From assembly GCA_016191285.1 (NCBI GenBank), contig JACPPA010000013.1:124001-188000 (forward strand): a stretch of 64,000 nt of DNA, given 5' to 3'. How positions within the stretch are numbered: position 1 is the first letter of the stretch; the number at the start of each line of letters is the position of its first letter. The translations under genes and the position numbers were made by a program. Positions 8,245-16,203 of the stretch are shown in pieces. Below the pieces are notes generated by a model. It was not told the origin of the DNA. It searched no databases and saw nothing but the letters and a program-made list of their open reading frames with translations. The stretch comes from Gammaproteobacteria bacterium. Its GTDB lineage: Bacteria; Pseudomonadota; Gammaproteobacteria; Ga0077536.

Positions 8245-9399
8245 ATGCCGGCGTATTCAATTATCGATGTCGATACCCATGTGACCGAGGTTCCAGACCT
8301 GTGGTCCAAGCGCGTTCCGGCCCGGATGCGTGATTCGGCGCCGCGGGTCGAAACCGATAGTGCGGGACGCCAATGGTGGTGGCTGGGCCAGCATCGCCTG
8401 GTACCCGTTGGCCTCACGGCCACCGCCGGCGTTGGCGATTTCAAGTCGCCGCCCAAGGATTACGCGGGCCTGCATCCTGGCGCGTTCGATGCCGACGCAC
8501 GCTTGAAGTACATGGACGATATGGGCATTTGGGCAATGGTGATGTACCCCAATGTCGGCGGCTTTGGCGCTCAGGAATTCTTACGCCTGGGCGATCCCGA
8601 ATTGATGCTGACCTGCGTCAAGGTCTATAACGACTGGCAAACCGAATGGGCCGCCGCCGATTCGCGGCGGCTGTTGCCGATTACGTCCACGCCGTTTTGG
8701 GATGTGGCGGCCGCTGTTACCGAAATACGCCGCTGCGCGACGATGGGCCATCGCGGCATTTTATTTACCGGGGAACCGCAATCCCTTGGCCAACCGCTGT
8801 TGGGCGATCGCCATTGGGACCCGTTGTGGGAAGTCGCGGTTGAACTCGATTTGCCGATTAGCTTCCACATTGGCTCGGGCAATATGGAAGCCGGCCTGCT
8901 CCGTGACAAAATAAAAACCTATGGTCGCATGGCGGCCTTCGCCGAACTGTCGGTTGACCTGTTCATGAATAATGGACGACAACTGTGTGACTTGCTGATG
9001 TCCGGCGTGCTGGCGCGTTATCCCACGATCAAATTCATCTCGGTGGAAAGCGGCATCGGTTGGATCCCGTTTGTGTTGGAAGCGCTCGATTATCAATTCG
9101 TAGGCAATCGAGTTAGCGAAGATCGCCCGGAGTTTGATCGCCTGCCGTCCGAATATTTCGCGCGCAATGTGTATGCGTGCTATTGGTTCGAGCAAACCGC
9201 ACCGCGCCGGCTCATCGATAAGGTTGGCGTCGATAACATTCTCTTCGAAACCGATTATCCGCATCCGACGTCCCTATTCGGTGACGAAGTTCAGCGGCGG
9301 ATAACCAGTGGATTAGGAGATTGTGATCCGGTGACGCGACATAAAATCCTGTGGGAAAACGGCGCGCGGCTGTACAAGGTTGAAGGGCCGGCGGGTTAG
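8245..9399 (+). CDS. TIM-barrel metal-dependent amidohydrolase (amidohydrolase 2 family)
   Basis: 384 residues with a good ribosome site (GGAGGATTTCAAG before the ATG). IIDVDTHVTEVPDLW carries the D-x-D-x-H metal motif. DLPISFHIGSGN supplies a further His, SVESGIGW is a family signature, and NILFETDYPHPTSLF near the C-terminus gives the catalytic Asp. Relatives include gamma-resorcylate decarboxylase, ACMSD and uncharacterised hydrolases common in environmental Gammaproteobacteria and Actinobacteria. Substrate unknown. It faces the D-aminoacylase-like gene divergently. Downstream lie a bidirectional hairpin and a kup-like remnant. Confidence 0.85.
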   Translation: MPAYSIIDVDTHVTEVPDLWSKRVPARMRDSAPRVETDSAGRQWWWLGQHRLVPVGLTATAGVGDFKSPPKDYAGLHPGAFDADARLKYMDDMGIWAMVMYPNVGGFGAQEFLRLGDPELMLTCVKVYNDWQTEWAAADSRRLLPITSTPFWDVAAAVTEIRRCATMGHRGILFTGEPQSLGQPLLGDRHWDPLWEVAVELDLPISFHIGSGNMEAGLLRDKIKTYGRMAAFAELSVDLFMNNGRQLCDLLMSGVLARYPTIKFISVESGIGWIPFVLEALDYQFVGNRVSEDRPEFDRLPSEYFARNVYACYWFEQTAPRRLIDKVGVDNILFETDYPHPTSLFGDEVQRRITSGLGDCDPVTRHKILWENGARLYKVEGPAG

Positions 9400-9414
9400 C
9401 GATGTGTGGCGTGT

Positions 9415-9460
9415 GTGAATCCGCGCGTCACTGCAAGATCTGCGTGTCCACTTCCAGAAC
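9415..9460 (-). pseudogene. Remnant resembling the 3' end of kup
   Basis: Read leftward this stretch encodes LEVDTQILQ followed by TGA. The intact kup gene ends VEVGTQVLL-TGA at 11961. The two segments (9415-9460 and 11949-11994) agree at about 38 of 46 bases by eye, including bases beyond the stop. No more of a kup gene is recognisable, so this looks like a leftover of a second kup copy or a short duplication. It is too short to be certain. Confidence 0.4.
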
Positions 9461-9470
9461 CGAAAAACGA

Positions 9471-9515
9471 AAAAGGTGCCGGCGTGGTTATTAAATATCC
9501 ACGCCGGCACCTTTT
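9471..9515. terminator. 45-bp bidirectional hairpin terminator, copy A
   Basis: A perfect inverted repeat has arms AAAAGGTGCCGGCGTGG and its complement, with loop TTATTAAATAT. The A-run on one side and T-run on the other make it a factor-independent terminator in both directions. It sits between the rightward amidohydrolase gene and the leftward mntA/hepT remnant. Near-identical copies are at 11137, 11896 and 16263. Confidence 0.85.
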
Positions 9516-9577
9516 CCCCTCTAACGGCCCCGCAACTACTGGCGAAGCGAGTATTACATACAACACGGCGCAAAGAA

Positions 9578-9733
9578 TTAATCGCTCCATTTGATCTCCA
9601 AATTGCGGATCACGGCATCGTATACCAAGCCGTCGCTACGGAACGTTTCGCGAGTGAAGCCTTGCGTGTACTGGGCGATTTTGCGCGAGCTGTCGTGAAA
9701 GTCTTCGAGATAGAACGTCCAATCACCCGACGC
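9578..9733 (-). pseudogene. Truncated HepT (HEPN-domain toxin, DUF86) remnant
   Basis: After three in-frame codons the reading is DWTFYLEDFHDSSRKIAQYTQ, and it goes on to LVYDAVIRNLEI, the conserved N-terminal half of HepT/DUF86 proteins. It then breaks off into KWSD and a stop. Full HepT is about 110-120 residues, so the catalytic C-terminal part with R-x4-6-H is missing. There is no ATG, GTG or TTG between the upstream stop and the DWTFY segment. The frame overlaps the end of the MNT gene as in intact HEPN/MNT pairs. This is read as a 3'-deleted, inactive toxin gene. Confidence 0.7.
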
Positions 9734-9998
9734 TTATCAAATCCTTTTCAATAATTTGCCGCATACGCGGTTTTATTGAGTCCCGGGTTACCAAATCCAC
9801 CCGTCTCTCGAACAGAGCTTCGAGAAAGAACTTCAGTCCCATGTAACTATCGAACGTCGGCAGCCTTTCGAATTCCACAAGTACATCGACATCGCTGTCG
9901 TTGCGTAATTCGTTGCGCGCGGCTGACCCAAAAACAGCCAGCTGCTTAGTACCGAATCGCTGGCGCGTCGTCTCGAATTGTTCGTTCAACAGTTTCAA
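9723..9998 (-). CDS. mntA: MntA-type nucleotidyltransferase antitoxin
   Basis: 91 residues. AVFGSAARNELRNDSDVDVLVEF is the minimal nucleotidyltransferase motif, with GS at 24-25 and metal aspartates at 36 and 38. RRVDLVTRDSIKPRMRQIIEKDLI is the usual MNT C-terminus. In active pairs MntA AMPylates and silences the HEPN toxin HepT; here HepT is truncated. The only available start is TTG (9998), which lies 2 bp from the boundary of a MITE-like element. The native start and promoter may therefore have been displaced. It may be a relic, though the frame is intact. Confidence 0.75.
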   Translation of the reverse strand: MKLLNEQFETTRQRFGTKQLAVFGSAARNELRNDSDVDVLVEFERLPTFDSYMGLKFFLEALFERRVDLVTRDSIKPRMRQIIEKDLISVG

Positions 9999-9999
9999 T

Positions 10000-10193
10000 A
10001 CTAAATAGCCAAGCGGAAATACCGTCCACCCTACGGGGGCCGGGCTTTAACCGTGTCGTTCCGGCGCAGGCCGGAATCCAGAACATTGAGTTATTCGACT
10101 GGGTCCCGGCGTTCGCCGGGACGACGGCAGTGCCTTCCTGATGATCCGACGCATCGCCGCGACCTGGTCGCTATTTATGCTCTTCTATTTAGT
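10000..10193. mobile_element. MITE-like element, short copy
   Basis: The ends are inverted repeats: the left end and the complement of the right end both fit CTAAATAG-N3-AGC-N2-AAATA (16 of 21 matches). Inside are REP-type palindromes (GTTCCGGCGCAGGCCGGAAT near 10057, CCCGGCGTTCGCCGGG at 10104-10119). The right part (about 10088-10192) is closely matched at 26625-26735. No ORF is inside, so it would be non-autonomous. It abuts the mntA start codon. Confidence 0.6.
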
Positions 10194-10414
10194 GATTTGT
10201 CCGTGACCGCTTAAGTTCCGAACGCGGAACTGAGTATACGCAAACCGTAGGAGAAGCGGCAGCACTCAACGACATAGTCAGTCGACTTATACATCCATTG
10301 GTCAACGTAACGGCACTACGGAGACTCCGGTGTCACAACAGACGCGGTATCGGCGCACCGACCACTTGGGCTCGATGAAAAAAAAGATAAAAGATGCCGT
10401 CGTGGTTATTGCGT

Positions 10415-10433
10415 TGTCACCAATTCGGTGACA
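10415..10433 (+). promoter_or_regulatory. Candidate HigA operator upstream of higBA
   Basis: Perfect inverted repeat TGTCACC-N5-GGTGACA, ending 10 bp before the higB start. HigA-type antitoxins usually repress their own promoter by binding such palindromes, so position and symmetry fit. No convincing -10/-35 pair could be picked around it. Confidence 0.5.
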
Positions 10434-10443
10434 CACTCGATCA

Positions 10444-10773
10444 GTGCGGATTTTTAACCGGAGTGCTATTGAACAGTACGGCCGGCGCCACGCGGCGGCG
10501 CGCGAAGCGTTACGGGCTTGGTACCATGAAGCTATTCGAGCGGATTGGGCATCGCCGGCTGACGTGAAACGCCAGTTTCCGAAAGCCTCAATCGTCGCGA
10601 ATAATCGGGTTGTGTTCGATATCGGTGGCAAAACGTATCGATTGATCGTTTCATTTAATTACGGATTTCGAAGCGGATACATCAAGTTCTTTGGCAGCCA
10701 CGCCGAATACGACCGCGTTGATGCAGCGACGGTCGATCGAACGGAAGTGCAACATGGCAAAACGAAGCGTTGA
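10444..10773 (+). CDS. higB: HigB-family mRNA interferase toxin
   Basis: 109 residues from GTG. The pattern REALRAWYHEAIRADWASPADVKRQFPKAS, then NNRVVFDIGGKTYRLIVSFNY and KFFGSHAEYDRV, is characteristic of the HigB_toxin branch of the RelE fold. HigB cleaves mRNA on the ribosome. The GTG aligns with the usual HigB start (x-RIxxRxxI). The antitoxin gene follows with a 20-bp overlap; toxin-first order is normal for HigBA. The C-terminal tail after AEYDRV is about 15 residues longer than usual and coincides with the overlap. Confidence 0.88.
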   Translation: MRIFNRSAIEQYGRRHAAAREALRAWYHEAIRADWASPADVKRQFPKASIVANNRVVFDIGGKTYRLIVSFNYGFRSGYIKFFGSHAEYDRVDAATVDRTEVQHGKTKR

Positions 10774-11131
10774 AATCGAAGTAGTCAAAAACGAACCTGG
10801 CTACCGACGCGCGCTCAAGCGCGTCGCGTGGTTCTTCGACAATCCGCCGAAGACTGGATCTTCCGCGGAGGCCGAGTTCGAGTTGCTGATGATGATGGTT
10901 GACCGCTACGAGGCTGAACATCATCCGGTGCCACCGCCCGACCCGATTGCGGCAATTGAATTCGCGATCGACCAGCGCGGCATGACGGCTGCCGATCTGC
11001 AGCAGATCCTCGGGTCCCGCCAGCGGGTGCATGACATCTTGCGCCGGAAGCGACGTTTGTCGCTTGAACATGTTCGCGCATTGCACGAGAAGCTGGGGGT
11101 GCCGGCGGAAGTTTTGATTCAGGCCTATTAG
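10754..11131 (+). CDS. higA: HigA-type HTH antitoxin
   Basis: 125 residues from the ATG at 10754; an earlier in-frame ATG at 10691 lies deep inside higB and is less likely. The N-terminal half (AEAEFELLMMMVDRYEAEHHPVPPPDPIAAIEF) is the toxin-binding part. The C-terminal half is an XRE-like HTH (MTAADLQQILGSRQRVHDILRRKRRLSLEHVRALHEKLGV). It should neutralise HigB and repress the operon through the palindrome at 10415-10433 (inference). A degenerate terminator hairpin follows 5 bp after the stop. Confidence 0.88.
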   Translation: MAKRSVEIEVVKNEPGYRRALKRVAWFFDNPPKTGSSAEAEFELLMMMVDRYEAEHHPVPPPDPIAAIEFAIDQRGMTAADLQQILGSRQRVHDILRRKRRLSLEHVRALHEKLGVPAEVLIQAY

Positions 11132-11136
11132 GTCGC

Positions 11137-11179
11137 AAAAGATGCCGGTGTGGTTATTAAATATCCGCGCCGACTTTTT
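11137..11179 (+). terminator. 45-bp hairpin family, degenerate copy B
   Basis: Arm AAAAGATGCCGGTGTGG, loop TTATTAAATAT, arm CCGCGCCGACTTTTT. The loop is identical to the other copies, but the arms have lost several pairs and one arm is 2 nt shorter. It directly follows higA and still ends in a T-run, so it may terminate rightward transcription. Confidence 0.65.
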
Positions 11180-11313
11180 CTACCGATACAAAATGGGAAG
11201 TGCCGGCGAGTCGGTACGCCTCATGCTCGAATAATCGAAACTCCGGCGATGAATTCCCACGTGTCGCGGCTATACTTACCAGCGTGTGTTTCACAATTGG
11301 GGCGCCTAAGAAT

Positions 11314-11838
11314 ATGAGCGCTGTGCCTGAGATTATCCGCCAACCATTGACCGGAGAGGCGCTAGGTCAGCGCTATCGGGAGTTATGCGCTTCCGCAATA
11401 TTCGCCAAACTACCCGGCAAGATCGAGCTCGATACCTGGGGAAGAATTCTGATGAGTCCAGCGAGCAATTATCGTGGAATTATTCAAGGGCGCCTGGCAC
11501 AACGACTATTAGTCCTTTCTGGGCAGGCGATGGTTGAAGCTTCCGTTCTGACGTCCATTGGGCTCTTGGTAGCCGATGTCGCGTGGGCCTCATCCGAATT
11601 CATGCAGGGGCATCGCGACGAAACGCCGTTTAGCCGAGCACCGGAGCTATGCATCGAGATCGCTTCGCCTTCAAATTCGATCAAGGAACTCAAGGATAAG
11701 GTGGAGGCCTACCTTGCCACGGGCTCGTTCGAAGCTTGGGTGGTCTATACGCAATCGCGACGAATTGAAGTTTTCGCGGCCGAAGGCGTGCGCCAGAAAT
11801 CGATCTACGAGATAGATCTTCAATCGTTATTCGATTGA
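11314..11838 (+). CDS. Uma2-family (DUF820) putative restriction-like endonuclease
   Basis: 174 residues from the ATG at 11314. An upstream ATG at 11200 would add 38 residues that do not resemble the family. The PD-(D/E)XK-like core is visible as LLVADVAWASSEF and PELCIEIASPSNSIKELKDKVEAYLATGSFEAWVV, the standard Uma2 signature. Uma2 proteins are abundant in cyanobacteria and scattered elsewhere; their function is unsettled. It stands alone between HigBA and kup, with a hairpin terminator on each side, as part of the accessory island. Confidence 0.82.
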   Translation: MSAVPEIIRQPLTGEALGQRYRELCASAIFAKLPGKIELDTWGRILMSPASNYRGIIQGRLAQRLLVLSGQAMVEASVLTSIGLLVADVAWASSEFMQGHRDETPFSRAPELCIEIASPSNSIKELKDKVEAYLATGSFEAWVVYTQSRRIEVFAAEGVRQKSIYEIDLQSLFD

Positions 11839-11895
11839 ACGTTCGCAAATCGCCCACCCCACTCACTGCTGACCGTAGTGGGAGCCGGCTCAGTT

Positions 11896-11940
11896 AAAAG
11901 GTGCCGGCGTGATTATTAAATATCCACGCCGGCACCTTTT
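11896..11940. terminator. 45-bp bidirectional hairpin terminator, copy C
   Basis: Same hairpin as at 9471 with one mismatch at the loop-proximal pair. It lies between the convergent Uma2 gene and kup, with A- and T-runs able to serve both. Confidence 0.85.
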
Positions 11941-11960
11941 TGCTTTCGTGAACCCGCGCG

Positions 11961-13865
11961 TCACAGCAATACCTGGGTGCCCACTTCCACCACCGCATTG
12001 CCCGGCAATTCAAAATAGGTCGCGGCGCTTTCCGCTTGACGGGTCATCCACGCAAATAACGCGCAGCGCCACGCCGGTAACCCACCGGGGCCATCGACAA
12101 TCAGGGTCCGCGCGACGAAATACGAGGTGGTCATCGGATCAAACGCAAGCGGCGGAACCTGTGCCGAACGGAGCGCATGTGGGATATCCGGCTGTTCGCG
12201 AAAACCAAAATGGAGGTCGACTTGGTACATTCCTCGATACATGCCCGACGTTAGGGCGGTGATGCTAACGCGATTCGTCGCGTACGGAACCTCGTCCGTC
12301 ACGACATGCAAAAACACCGTGATCTCATGCAGCACTTTGAAGTGCTTCAAATTATGAAATAACGCACTCGGCACCAGCGCCGGATCAGAGGTGAGATAGA
12401 CGGCGGTTCCAGGCACCAATGGCACATCCGGCGCCGGCCCACTGATGAAATCAGTCATCGGAATATCGATAGCCTGGCGGCGCTCGGCGACCAGGCGCGT
12501 CCCTTCTTTCCAGGTAGTGAGTAATAGGCAAATTACCGCGCCGAGCAGCAGAGGAACCCACCCGCCGCCAACAATCTTAGTTAGGTTTGAACCGAGAAAT
12601 CCTACCTCCAGCATACCGAATGCCGCGAACGCCAACAGCACGGGGAGCTGGCGCCGACCACGCACGCGGAGCATCACGACCACGGCGAGAATCGATGTGA
12701 TGATCATCGTGCCCGAAACGGCGATCCCGTAGGCGGCGGCGAGCCCGCTCGACGACCGGAACTGCAGCACCAGAACGATTACCGCGACGAGCATTAACCA
12801 ATTCACGCTCGGGACGTAAATCTGCCCGCGCTCGAGATCTGAGGTATGTACGGTACGCATGCGCGGGAGATAGCCTAGATGAGCGGCCTGCGCGGTGATG
12901 GAAAATGCGCCTGATATCGTGGCCTGAGAAGCGATTACCGTGGCCGCTGTCGCCAGCACCACAAGCGGCAGCAGTAGCCAGTCCGGCGCCAGGAAATAAA
13001 AGGGATTCTGCGCGCTGGCCGCATCTCGTAAAACCAGCGCGCCTTGACCAAAGTAATTCAACATCAGCGCCGGCCACACCAATCCGTACCATGCCACGCG
13101 CACGGCACGCGCGCCAAAATGCCCCATGTCGGCATACAACGCCTCGCCGCCAGTGAGCGCAAGAAAGACCGCCGAGAGCAGCAAAAATGCGGCTTGCGGA
13201 TGGGCCGCCCCAAACGCAACCGCATAGGTAGGATTCAGCGCTGCCAACACGATTGGAGTCCGCGCGATACTGGCAACGCCGAGCGACCCCAACGTCACAA
13301 ACCAAATCAGTGTCACCGGACCAAACCAACGTCCGACCTGGCCCGTCCCGCGCTTCTGAATCGCGAACAACGCGACAAGTATCCCCAACGTAATCGGGAT
13401 TACCCAATGTTCGAACTCCGGAGTTGCGACCCTGATCCCCTCGACTGCCGATAGCACCGAAATCGCGGGCGTGATGATCGCGTCGCCATAAAACAGCGCG
13501 GCGGCAAAAATCCCGACCGAAACCACTACCTGAGCGAGCCGGGCATTTTCATGTACCAAGCGATGCGCAAGCGCGGTAAGCGCAAGGACCCCGCCTTCAC
13601 CCTCGTTATCAAACCGCACGACAATCCACACGTACTTCACGGCGATGATCAGCGTGACCGCCCAGAACATGATCGATAAAGTGGCCAAGACATTAGCCTC
13701 GTTCAGAGGCAACGGATGTGACCCGGCAAAGGCCTCCTTGAAGGCATACAACGGGCTCGTTCCAATATCACCGTAGACAATCCCAAGCGCCGCTAACGCA
13801 AGCGTCCCAAGACGGCGGCGCCCAAGGCGCTCGTGCGCGAGGGTGTGCGTTGGGTCGTCGATCAC
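11961..13865 (-). CDS. kup: Kup low-affinity potassium transporter
   Basis: 634 residues, normal for Kup (about 620-650). LALAALGIVYGDIGTSPLYAFKEAF at the N-terminus is the Kup signature. About 12 membrane segments cover residues 20-450. A cytoplasmic C-terminal domain (about 460-634) ends VEVGTQVLL. Kup imports K+ with H+. It is the last gene of a leftward operon that starts with a kdpD-like kinase and kdpE; the gap to kdpE is 36 bp. A bidirectional hairpin lies 20 bp past the stop. Pairing with a KdpDE-like system instead of kdpFABC is unusual. Confidence 0.95.
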   Translation of the reverse strand: MIDDPTHTLAHERLGRRRLGTLALAALGIVYGDIGTSPLYAFKEAFAGSHPLPLNEANVLATLSIMFWAVTLIIAVKYVWIVVRFDNEGEGGVLALTALAHRLVHENARLAQVVVSVGIFAAALFYGDAIITPAISVLSAVEGIRVATPEFEHWVIPITLGILVALFAIQKRGTGQVGRWFGPVTLIWFVTLGSLGVASIARTPIVLAALNPTYAVAFGAAHPQAAFLLLSAVFLALTGGEALYADMGHFGARAVRVAWYGLVWPALMLNYFGQGALVLRDAASAQNPFYFLAPDWLLLPLVVLATAATVIASQATISGAFSITAQAAHLGYLPRMRTVHTSDLERGQIYVPSVNWLMLVAVIVLVLQFRSSSGLAAAYGIAVSGTMIITSILAVVVMLRVRGRRQLPVLLAFAAFGMLEVGFLGSNLTKIVGGGWVPLLLGAVICLLLTTWKEGTRLVAERRQAIDIPMTDFISGPAPDVPLVPGTAVYLTSDPALVPSALFHNLKHFKVLHEITVFLHVVTDEVPYATNRVSITALTSGMYRGMYQVDLHFGFREQPDIPHALRSAQVPPLAFDPMTTSYFVARTLIVDGPGGLPAWRCALFAWMTRQAESAATYFELPGNAVVEVGTQVLL

Positions 13866-13901
13866 TGGATGCTCCGCGAGGTCGTCAATGTGTGCGCCAA
13901 A

Positions 13902-14594
13902 CTACAATTGAAAACGGTAGCCAACGCCGATCTCGGTTTGAAAATGTCGCGGTTGCGCTGGGTCGCGTTCGAGCTTCTGGCGCAGCCGCCCAATGTAGAC
14001 CCGGAGATAGGTGGCGCTTTCGCTATTGCCAGGACCCCATACCTCACGCAGTAGTTGGCGATGCGTCATCACGCGACCGGCGTTCGCGATCAAGGTCGAG
14101 AGCAACCGGTATTCCAGCGCGGTAAGATGGATCGCGGCGCCCGCTTTGATTAATGTCCGGCGACTCAAATCTATTTCGACATCGCCAAAGCATACGCGCG
14201 ACTCGGTCGCGCCCGCGACTGCGTGGGCCCGACGCAACAAGGCGCGCGTGCGCGCCAGTAATTCGCCGACGGAAAACGGTTTAGTTAAATAGTCGTCCGC
14301 ACCGGCGTCCAACGCATCGATTTTGTCGTGTTCGGTCGAGCGCGCGGTAAGTACCAGTACCGGAATGTGGGACCAGATACGCATATCGCGAATAAATTGC
14401 GTCCCGTCGCCATCCGGAAAGCCAAGGTCGAGAATAACGAGGTCGGGTCGTTGCTCACCAACGCTAACCAGCGCGGTGGTCAGACGCGCCGCTTCCGCCA
14501 CGCGGCAGCCTTCGCGTTCCAGTGCATTGCGCACCATCCGTCGAATAGGCGCCTCATCTTCGACGATCAAAATGCTGGGTGAGGTCGCGTTCAC
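13902..14594 (-). CDS. kdpE: KdpE-like response regulator (OmpR family)
   Basis: 230 residues when started at the GTG that overlaps the kdpD stop (GTGA, 14594). The open frame extends further upstream, but only this start gives the normal KdpE length. Receiver domain: ILIVEDEAPIRR with acidic pocket at 12-13, phosphoacceptor Asp56 in LVILDLGFPDGDG and Lys in DYLTKPF. The C-terminal winged helix has LTALEYRLLSTLIANAGRVMTHRQLLREVWG and YLRVYIGRLRQKLE, characteristic of KdpE. It probably controls its own operon and hence kup; the direct repeat at 16204-16222 is the candidate site. Confidence 0.92.
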   Translation of the reverse strand: MNATSPSILIVEDEAPIRRMVRNALEREGCRVAEAARLTTALVSVGEQRPDLVILDLGFPDGDGTQFIRDMRIWSHIPVLVLTARSTEHDKIDALDAGADDYLTKPFSVGELLARTRALLRRAHAVAGATESRVCFGDVEIDLSRRTLIKAGAAIHLTALEYRLLSTLIANAGRVMTHRQLLREVWGPGNSESATYLRVYIGRLRQKLERDPAQPRHFQTEIGVGYRFQL

Positions 14595-16159
14595 GGCTGT
14601 AGTGTTGAATCTTCGGGATCCGGCGCGATATCCGGCGGGCTTCCGAGCGGTAAAGTGAACGTCACGCACGCCCCTGTTTGTTCATTGGCCGCCGTGATCG
14701 TGCCCCCATGAACTTCAATGATCGCCTTGCAAATCGCCAAGCCCATCCCAACGCCAGTGGTCGTGGACTCGCTTTCGCCACGCGTGAACAAATCAAAAAT
14801 TGTCGCGAGCTTATCGCGTGGGAAGCCGTTGCCGACGTTGCGAATGGATACTTCAGCGAAGCCATCGACCGCTTCGGCACCGATCGTGATCGCACCTTCG
14901 TGTGCCGCGTACTTCGCGGCATTTTCGAGTAGGTTACCCAGCACGCGTTCCAGTAATACCGCGTCGAATTCGAGTAACGGTAGCCGGTCTGCGATCTTGA
15001 CCGTCAAGCAATGACCAGCAAGTGTGGTCTCGAGTAGTTTGATACTGGCGCCGATCACTTCTTCGATCGGCTGCCACTCCTTCTTCAAACGCACACTCCC
15101 CGTTTGCAGCCGCGCCATATCCAGGAGATTAGTGACCATATGATTTAGACGCAGCGCTTGTCGGCGAATCGTTTCGAGCGATTCGCGGGCGGAGTGCGGG
15201 AGAGCAGAGGCGTCCAGTAAAAGGGAGTCCGCTAACCCGTACATTGTTGTTAACGGAGTACGCACATCGTGCGATATCGCGGACAATATCGAACTACGCA
15301 AGCGTTCGGCCGCCGTCTCAAGCTGACTGTCTTGGGCGACGGCGACGAAATGCAAGCGCTCCAAAGTGGTCGCCAGCAACGACGCCAGCGCTTCGAGTAA
15401 TTGCCGCTCGTCTTTCAACGTTGCATCGGTCATCGCTATCCCCGTAACGATGAGTACCCCACGTGGGCGGATTGCACCGCGCAGCGGCAACATCAACGTC
15501 AATCGCGGTTCGGCGCCGAGGTCGCTCGATTCGACCCGTTCACCAGACAAATACACGGTGCGCGCAGCCAGCAGTTCGGTATTCGCGAGCAAGCGACGTG
15601 GCCGTCCAAGCGGTTTCAGGGATTCGGTCGAATCGGGCACGAGGATTTGAAACGGTCGACCCAAATGGGTATCGAAATAGCGCTCGATTGTGTCGAGCAT
15701 CTGATCGATAGACGCCGCGCCGCTTAGCGCGTGGGCCAACGAATACAGGGTCTGGGTCTGACGTTCACGGCGTCGGGCTGCCTCGGCGCTGTCGCGTAAG
15801 CCGGTTGTGAGTGTACTGATCAAGATGGCCACCGCGAGCATCACGGCGAACGTCACGAGGTACTGGAGATTGTTGACAGTGAAGGAAAAATACGGCGGGA
15901 CAAAAAAGAAATCGAAAGCGGCAACGCTAACGAACGCGGCCAGGATGCCTGGGATTTGCCCGGCTTTCGCTGCTACGATTGCCACAGTCAGCAAGAACAA
16001 CATGACGATGTTCGCGGCGTCTAAAAACTGCCGCGTCGCAAAGGCGCCAGCAGTCGTCAGGCCGCAGGCCAATAGTGTGAACAGCAAGTCCCTGGTGAAC
16101 GACGTCGATTCGGCGTCCGGCGGCGTCGCGACTTGGCTGGAAGTCGAGTCCGTGGTCAT
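14591..16159 (-). CDS. kdpD: KdpD-like sensor histidine kinase lacking the N-terminal KdpD/Usp domain
   Basis: 522 residues against about 890 in E. coli KdpD. Missing is the roughly 380-residue cytoplasmic N-terminal part with KdpD and universal-stress domains. Four membrane segments cover about 25-120, including FFFVPPYFSFTV, typical of KdpD. A GAF-like region spans about 140-270. The kinase core has His297 in SAISHDVRTPLT, N-box NLLENAAKYA and G-box GVGMGLAICKAIIEVHGG. Short KdpD forms exist in some bacteria, so this may be a natural variant, not a broken gene. It starts the kdpD-kdpE-kup operon. Confidence 0.9.
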   Translation of the reverse strand: MTTDSTSSQVATPPDAESTSFTRDLLFTLLACGLTTAGAFATRQFLDAANIVMLFLLTVAIVAAKAGQIPGILAAFVSVAAFDFFFVPPYFSFTVNNLQYLVTFAVMLAVAILISTLTTGLRDSAEAARRRERQTQTLYSLAHALSGAASIDQMLDTIERYFDTHLGRPFQILVPDSTESLKPLGRPRRLLANTELLAARTVYLSGERVESSDLGAEPRLTLMLPLRGAIRPRGVLIVTGIAMTDATLKDERQLLEALASLLATTLERLHFVAVAQDSQLETAAERLRSSILSAISHDVRTPLTTMYGLADSLLLDASALPHSARESLETIRRQALRLNHMVTNLLDMARLQTGSVRLKKEWQPIEEVIGASIKLLETTLAGHCLTVKIADRLPLLEFDAVLLERVLGNLLENAAKYAAHEGAITIGAEAVDGFAEVSIRNVGNGFPRDKLATIFDLFTRGESESTTTGVGMGLAICKAIIEVHGGTITAANEQTGACVTFTLPLGSPPDIAPDPEDSTLQP

Positions 16160-16203
16160 AACTACCGCTATTTGTAACTGCTATTTCCCAGCATGGCGCA
16201 GTC

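Larger units (their letters stand above)
9999..10443. other. Gene-free stretch between mntA and higB
   Basis: The first 195 bp are the MITE-like element. 10194-10388 shows no ORF or RNA gene that I can support. 10389-10410 matches one arm of the 45-bp hairpin family (closest to the degenerate copy at 11137) and lacks the other arm, so it is a decayed half-copy. 10415-10433 is the inverted repeat next to higB. Confidence 0.6.

Noticed and set aside
9476-9754. 92-codon rightward frame
   Set aside because: Covers the hairpin and the hepT remnant on the other strand; no similarity recognised.
12577-13407. 276-codon frame on the same strand within kup
   Set aside because: Out of frame within kup; composition is Arg/Gly/Cys-rich, as typical of frame shadows.
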